From contig OY986965.1 of assembly GCA_963920575.1 (NCBI GenBank), positions 12,724,290-12,788,289 of the forward strand: a DNA stretch of 64,000 nt, given 5' to 3'. The stretch comes from Narthecium ossifragum. Taxonomy: Eukaryota; Streptophyta; Magnoliopsida; Dioscoreales; Nartheciaceae. The first letter of the stretch is position 1; every line of letters begins with the position of its first letter. This document shows, piece by piece, positions 61,477 to 64,000 of this stretch. The notes beneath the pieces are model-generated. The model had not been told where the DNA came from, searched no databases, and saw only the letters and a list, made by a program, of their open reading frames with translations. The position numbers were made by a program, and so were the translations under genes.

Positions 61477-63159
61477 TGTAATAAGACGTGAAAAGTGCAC
61501 AAATCACCCTTTTAACTAGGTCTCGTTAGTCTCCGAGCAATGCTATTTTGATTGTCTTTTCCCCATTTCAGGCTTAAGGACCCTCAGCGAAGATTAGATC
61601 AAGTTTGGTGCTAAAACGAACAAATAAAGAACCTGCGAAGTCAAAGGAGCAAAGGTGGGCCATCTTTGAAGATTAAACTGTACCTGCTTAGGAAGAACCA
61701 GATGATGTACTATATATGGTTGGAAAGCTCTTGAAGTCTAGATTCCAGAACTTTTTACGGTTCGTGATTTGGAGTTTCCTAGAGGAAGATATGCTATTTT
61801 TAGTACAGAGGTGCAGAAGAAGCAGTTATGAAAAACCCAGATCGATCTGCATCCTAAAGGAGATCGATCTTGGTCGGGCATTACCCAGATTTTGAGGTCA
61901 CGAACGAAGGAGATCGATCCCATTTCCCATGGAGATCGATCTCTTTTGTTGCTGCGGGAAAAATAAAGGGCTGAGATCTAATCCGAGTTAGGGTTTAATT
62001 AAGGCCTATAAATAGACCTTTTGAGGGGATTTTTGGCAGCCACCCATAGGCGAATTTTCCTCTCCTCTTGGGTGTTTCCTTGGTTCTTCTTCCTCCATAA
62101 ACATTAGGGTTAGGTCTTGAAGATAGATCCATGGCGGGAGCGCGTCATCAACCTTCCCCGATGGATCGTTTCTTCAAGATGAGTAGCTAAATCTTTATTC
62201 TAGGAAATTCTATGATGTAATAGGGAGTTTATTTCGGTTTTCCTATGGATCTAAGCATGTACTTTATGATGGTTTAATGGATTAAATTCGGATTTTATAT
62301 ATCTATTGGTAATATTTCTTATGGTGAATGTGTTGTTTGCTCTTTGTGCCCTAATTTCGGTCTGTCTTGTCTCGGTTTTTCCGTGGGTTTGCAGCTGGAT
62401 TTTGTGAAAACTCAAAACACAAAAGTCGTAGATCTCTGTCTTAGCTTTCCAGCGAATCTTGAATCGCCTCGTTTCGAGTTCGGATGTGAAAGTTACGCTG
62501 AGATTACGATCGCTGGTTCTGAGTATTGCATGTTAGAGGCTAGGATTAGGACTTGTTCAAGTTGCTTTCATGCTAGAACCATGTTAGATCTTTGGATTGG
62601 ATTCTAAACCCTAGCTTATGATTGTAGGAGTGCTAGAACCACTGCCTTAATGCTAGAACCATTAAGACCTATGATCGTAACCTACGATTCATTCTTTATC
62701 TTTATCGATTAGGCGATCTCAAAGTGCTAGAACCACTTTGATTATTTTCATACCAATTATCCGCTGATTTGTTCTTCATTCCGACATAGGCTTCTAATGA
62801 ATCTATGTTGAGTGATAGTGGACCTAGCAGATCTTCTATCAACCCTAGAAAACCATCTTGAACTTATTGAATTGCGCTTATCCTAGGAATGCCTAGATAG
62901 CTCTCGATTACGAATTATAACTTCCTAGCCTTTTCTCTATTGTTATTCTCCCAATTTAGTTTAAAAGACCAACTATCATCTATCTTCCTTAACTTTTGAC
63001 TTAGAACTATGCACGGTAATTAGGCTTAATCCTGTTTTTCCCTGTGGACCGACCCGGACTCATCGCTATCTACCCCTTAAGTAGTTAGTAGTGTTTCGGT
63101 TTATAAATTTGTAATTTTGGCGTCCTTGTTAAGGTAACGACACTTTTCAAGGCGTGTCA
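61477..63159 (+). repeat. 3' LTR of the Athila-type element
   Basis: 1683 bp. U3 matches the 5' LTR nearly perfectly to about 61860 (U3 start, GGTTGGAAAGCTCTTGAAGT near 61718). It has two pairs of GATCGATC palindromes (61852-61947; 5' LTR has one pair) and TATAAATAG at 62007. A unique stretch is present around 62370-62530 that the 5' LTR lacks, which explains most of the length difference. Confidence 0.93.
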
Positions 63160-63172
63160 ATAACCCCATGAA

Positions 63173-64000
63173 GCCTTCTTTACCTATGTGCTTCTAAAGA
63201 TCGCCGCCGGGGGGAGTGGGGTTCAGCTTCAGGAGGTGTCCATCGAAGCCATCATAAGCTTTTGCCGGTGGCCAATGTTTGCCATCGAGTTGTATGTCAA
63301 TTATGATTCCGATCTAATCCGCATGAATGTCTTCGAAGAGGTCGGGAAGCTGCTCTGCAAGACGACGTTCCCGGTGATCAACCCAATGTCCCCCATGCAA
63401 GTCCAGGCGTTCGAAGCCCTCGTCCCCGTGATCATAACCATAGCAGACCACATCGAGGTCGACGAGCCTCCTGAGAGAGACTCCTACAACGTTGACATCT
63501 CTGAGTTCAAACCATTTTGGACTGAGAGGGTCGACAGCTCCGACGATCCAATGACATGGGTCGAATTGGTGCGAATGAGGAAGCTCAAGAAGAAGATCGC
63601 CATCGCCGCCAACCATTACAATCGAGACGAGAAGAAAGGGCTAGATTTCTTGAAGTTCTGTCACCTGGTGTCGAGCCCGCCGGACGCAAAGTGCTACGCT
63701 TGCTTCTTTCGATACACGCCGGGCTTGGACAAGGTCAAGATAGGAGATTTCCTTGGCGACCTGGATGAGTTCAACATTAAGGTGCTCAAGGAATTCACTA
63801 AGACTTTTGATTTCACCGGCGTGATCCTAGACACCGCCCTCAGAACCTATCTCGAGAGTTTCAGGCTTCCCGGAGAGTCTCAGAAGATACAGAGGATCCT
63901 CGAAGCCTTCTCGGAGAGGTATTACGAGCCGCAGTCGTCGGAGATCTTTGTAAGCAAGGATGTCGTCTTGATCCTCTGCTGCTCCATCATCATGCTCAAC
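63173..64000 (+). CDS. GNOM-like ARF-GEF (SEC7 domain), partial
   Basis: GNOM/GNL proteins are large guanine-nucleotide exchange factors that activate ARF GTPases in Golgi and endosomal vesicle traffic. The frame is open for all 276 codons from GCC at 63173 to the right edge. Landmarks in order: the DCB-HUS region (AIISFCRWPMFAIELYVNYD; NVFEEVGKLLCKTTFPVINP), then FKPFWTERVDSSDDPMTWVE, then RDEKKGLDFLKFCHLV, CFFRYTPGLDKVKIGDFLGD, then the SEC7 domain with FRLPGESQKIQRILEAFSER. The glutamate of FRLPGE is the catalytic finger and is intact. The sequence is GC-rich compared with the flanks. Its upstream half is absent: in-frame stops precede 63167 and the Athila element ends 14 bp before. It diverges from GNOM proper (C-terminal half of the HUS box and many residues), so a GNL2-like paralogue is likely. 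It could be a real gene whose start is elsewhere or a fragment captured by the MULE whose left end is at 54547. Confidence 0.85.

Larger units (their letters stand above)
54767..63159 (+). mobile_element. Complete non-autonomous Athila-type Ty3/gypsy element, 8.4 kb
   Basis: 5' LTR 54767-56299 (TGATAAGACGTGAAAAGTGC ... AAGGCGTGTCA) and 3' LTR 61477-63159 (TGTAATAAGACGTG ... AAGGCGTGTCA). A perfect target duplication ATAAC is at 54762-54766 and 63160-63164. Primer site for tRNA-Asp at 56306, one gag-protease-integrase-tail ORF, a long non-coding 3' region and a G-run before the 3' LTR. No reverse transcriptase, RNase H or integrase catalytic core is present, so it depends on a partner. The LTRs differ in length by 150 bp and show many differences in their right halves. 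Confidence 0.95.

Noticed and set aside
62344..62607. 87-codon open frame in the 3' LTR
   Set aside because: It lies in the LTR insertion absent from the 5' LTR; no recognised protein and no conserved motif.

Overview
The window reads as nuclear DNA of a flowering plant. It has spliced plant genes with long AT-rich introns and dense nested transposable elements. LTR retrotransposons, PIF/Harbinger, hAT, MULE, LINE and a Cassandra element can all be recognised, along with a small mitochondrial rRNA insertion. The GC-rich, CpG-rich style of several gene fragments suggests a monocot or magnoliid-like genome, but I cannot name the species. All calls come from reading the sequence and recalling families; no search was run.

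Left part (1-11.3 kb): after a 200-N gap there is a 1.38 kb MULE with a perfect 9-bp target duplication and a captured gene fragment. It is followed by the first eight coding exons (minus strand) of a methionine aminopeptidase 2 gene. All splice sites and phases in these exons are intact. The gene must continue beyond the left edge or be truncated, because the C-terminal third is absent.

Middle (11.3-54.5 kb): this is a graveyard of mobile DNA. In order it holds a cullin-1 pseudogene piece with introns; a minus-strand long LTR; a hAT transposase gene split by a solo LTR that is itself split by a second solo LTR; Athila-like LTR remnants; a Ty1/copia remnant; a LINE split by a 7.1 kb PIF/Harbinger element; and a cluster of AP2/ERF, chloroplast ATP synthase gamma and alpha-tubulin fragments, with another solo LTR inside the AP2 domain. 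Further right lie a Cassandra TRIM carrying 5S rRNA sequence, a mitochondrial rrn18 insertion, and a 1.6 kb tandem array leading into a second, decayed PIF/Harbinger gene pair.

Right part (54.5-64 kb): a MULE-type terminus is followed by a complete Athila-type element (two LTRs, tRNA-Asp primer site, ATAAC target duplication). Its only long ORF joins gag, protease and the integrase C-terminal module with no reverse transcriptase or catalytic integrase. It sits directly beside a GNOM-like ARF-GEF coding region that stays open to the right edge.

The most unusual recurring signal is a set of GATCGATC-type palindrome clusters just upstream of the TATA box in several LTRs, with a GGTCGATC/GGTCGACC variant in another LTR. 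A second is a duplicated GTAACCGGG...GCGTAAAA motif near the 3' ends of both Athila-like elements.
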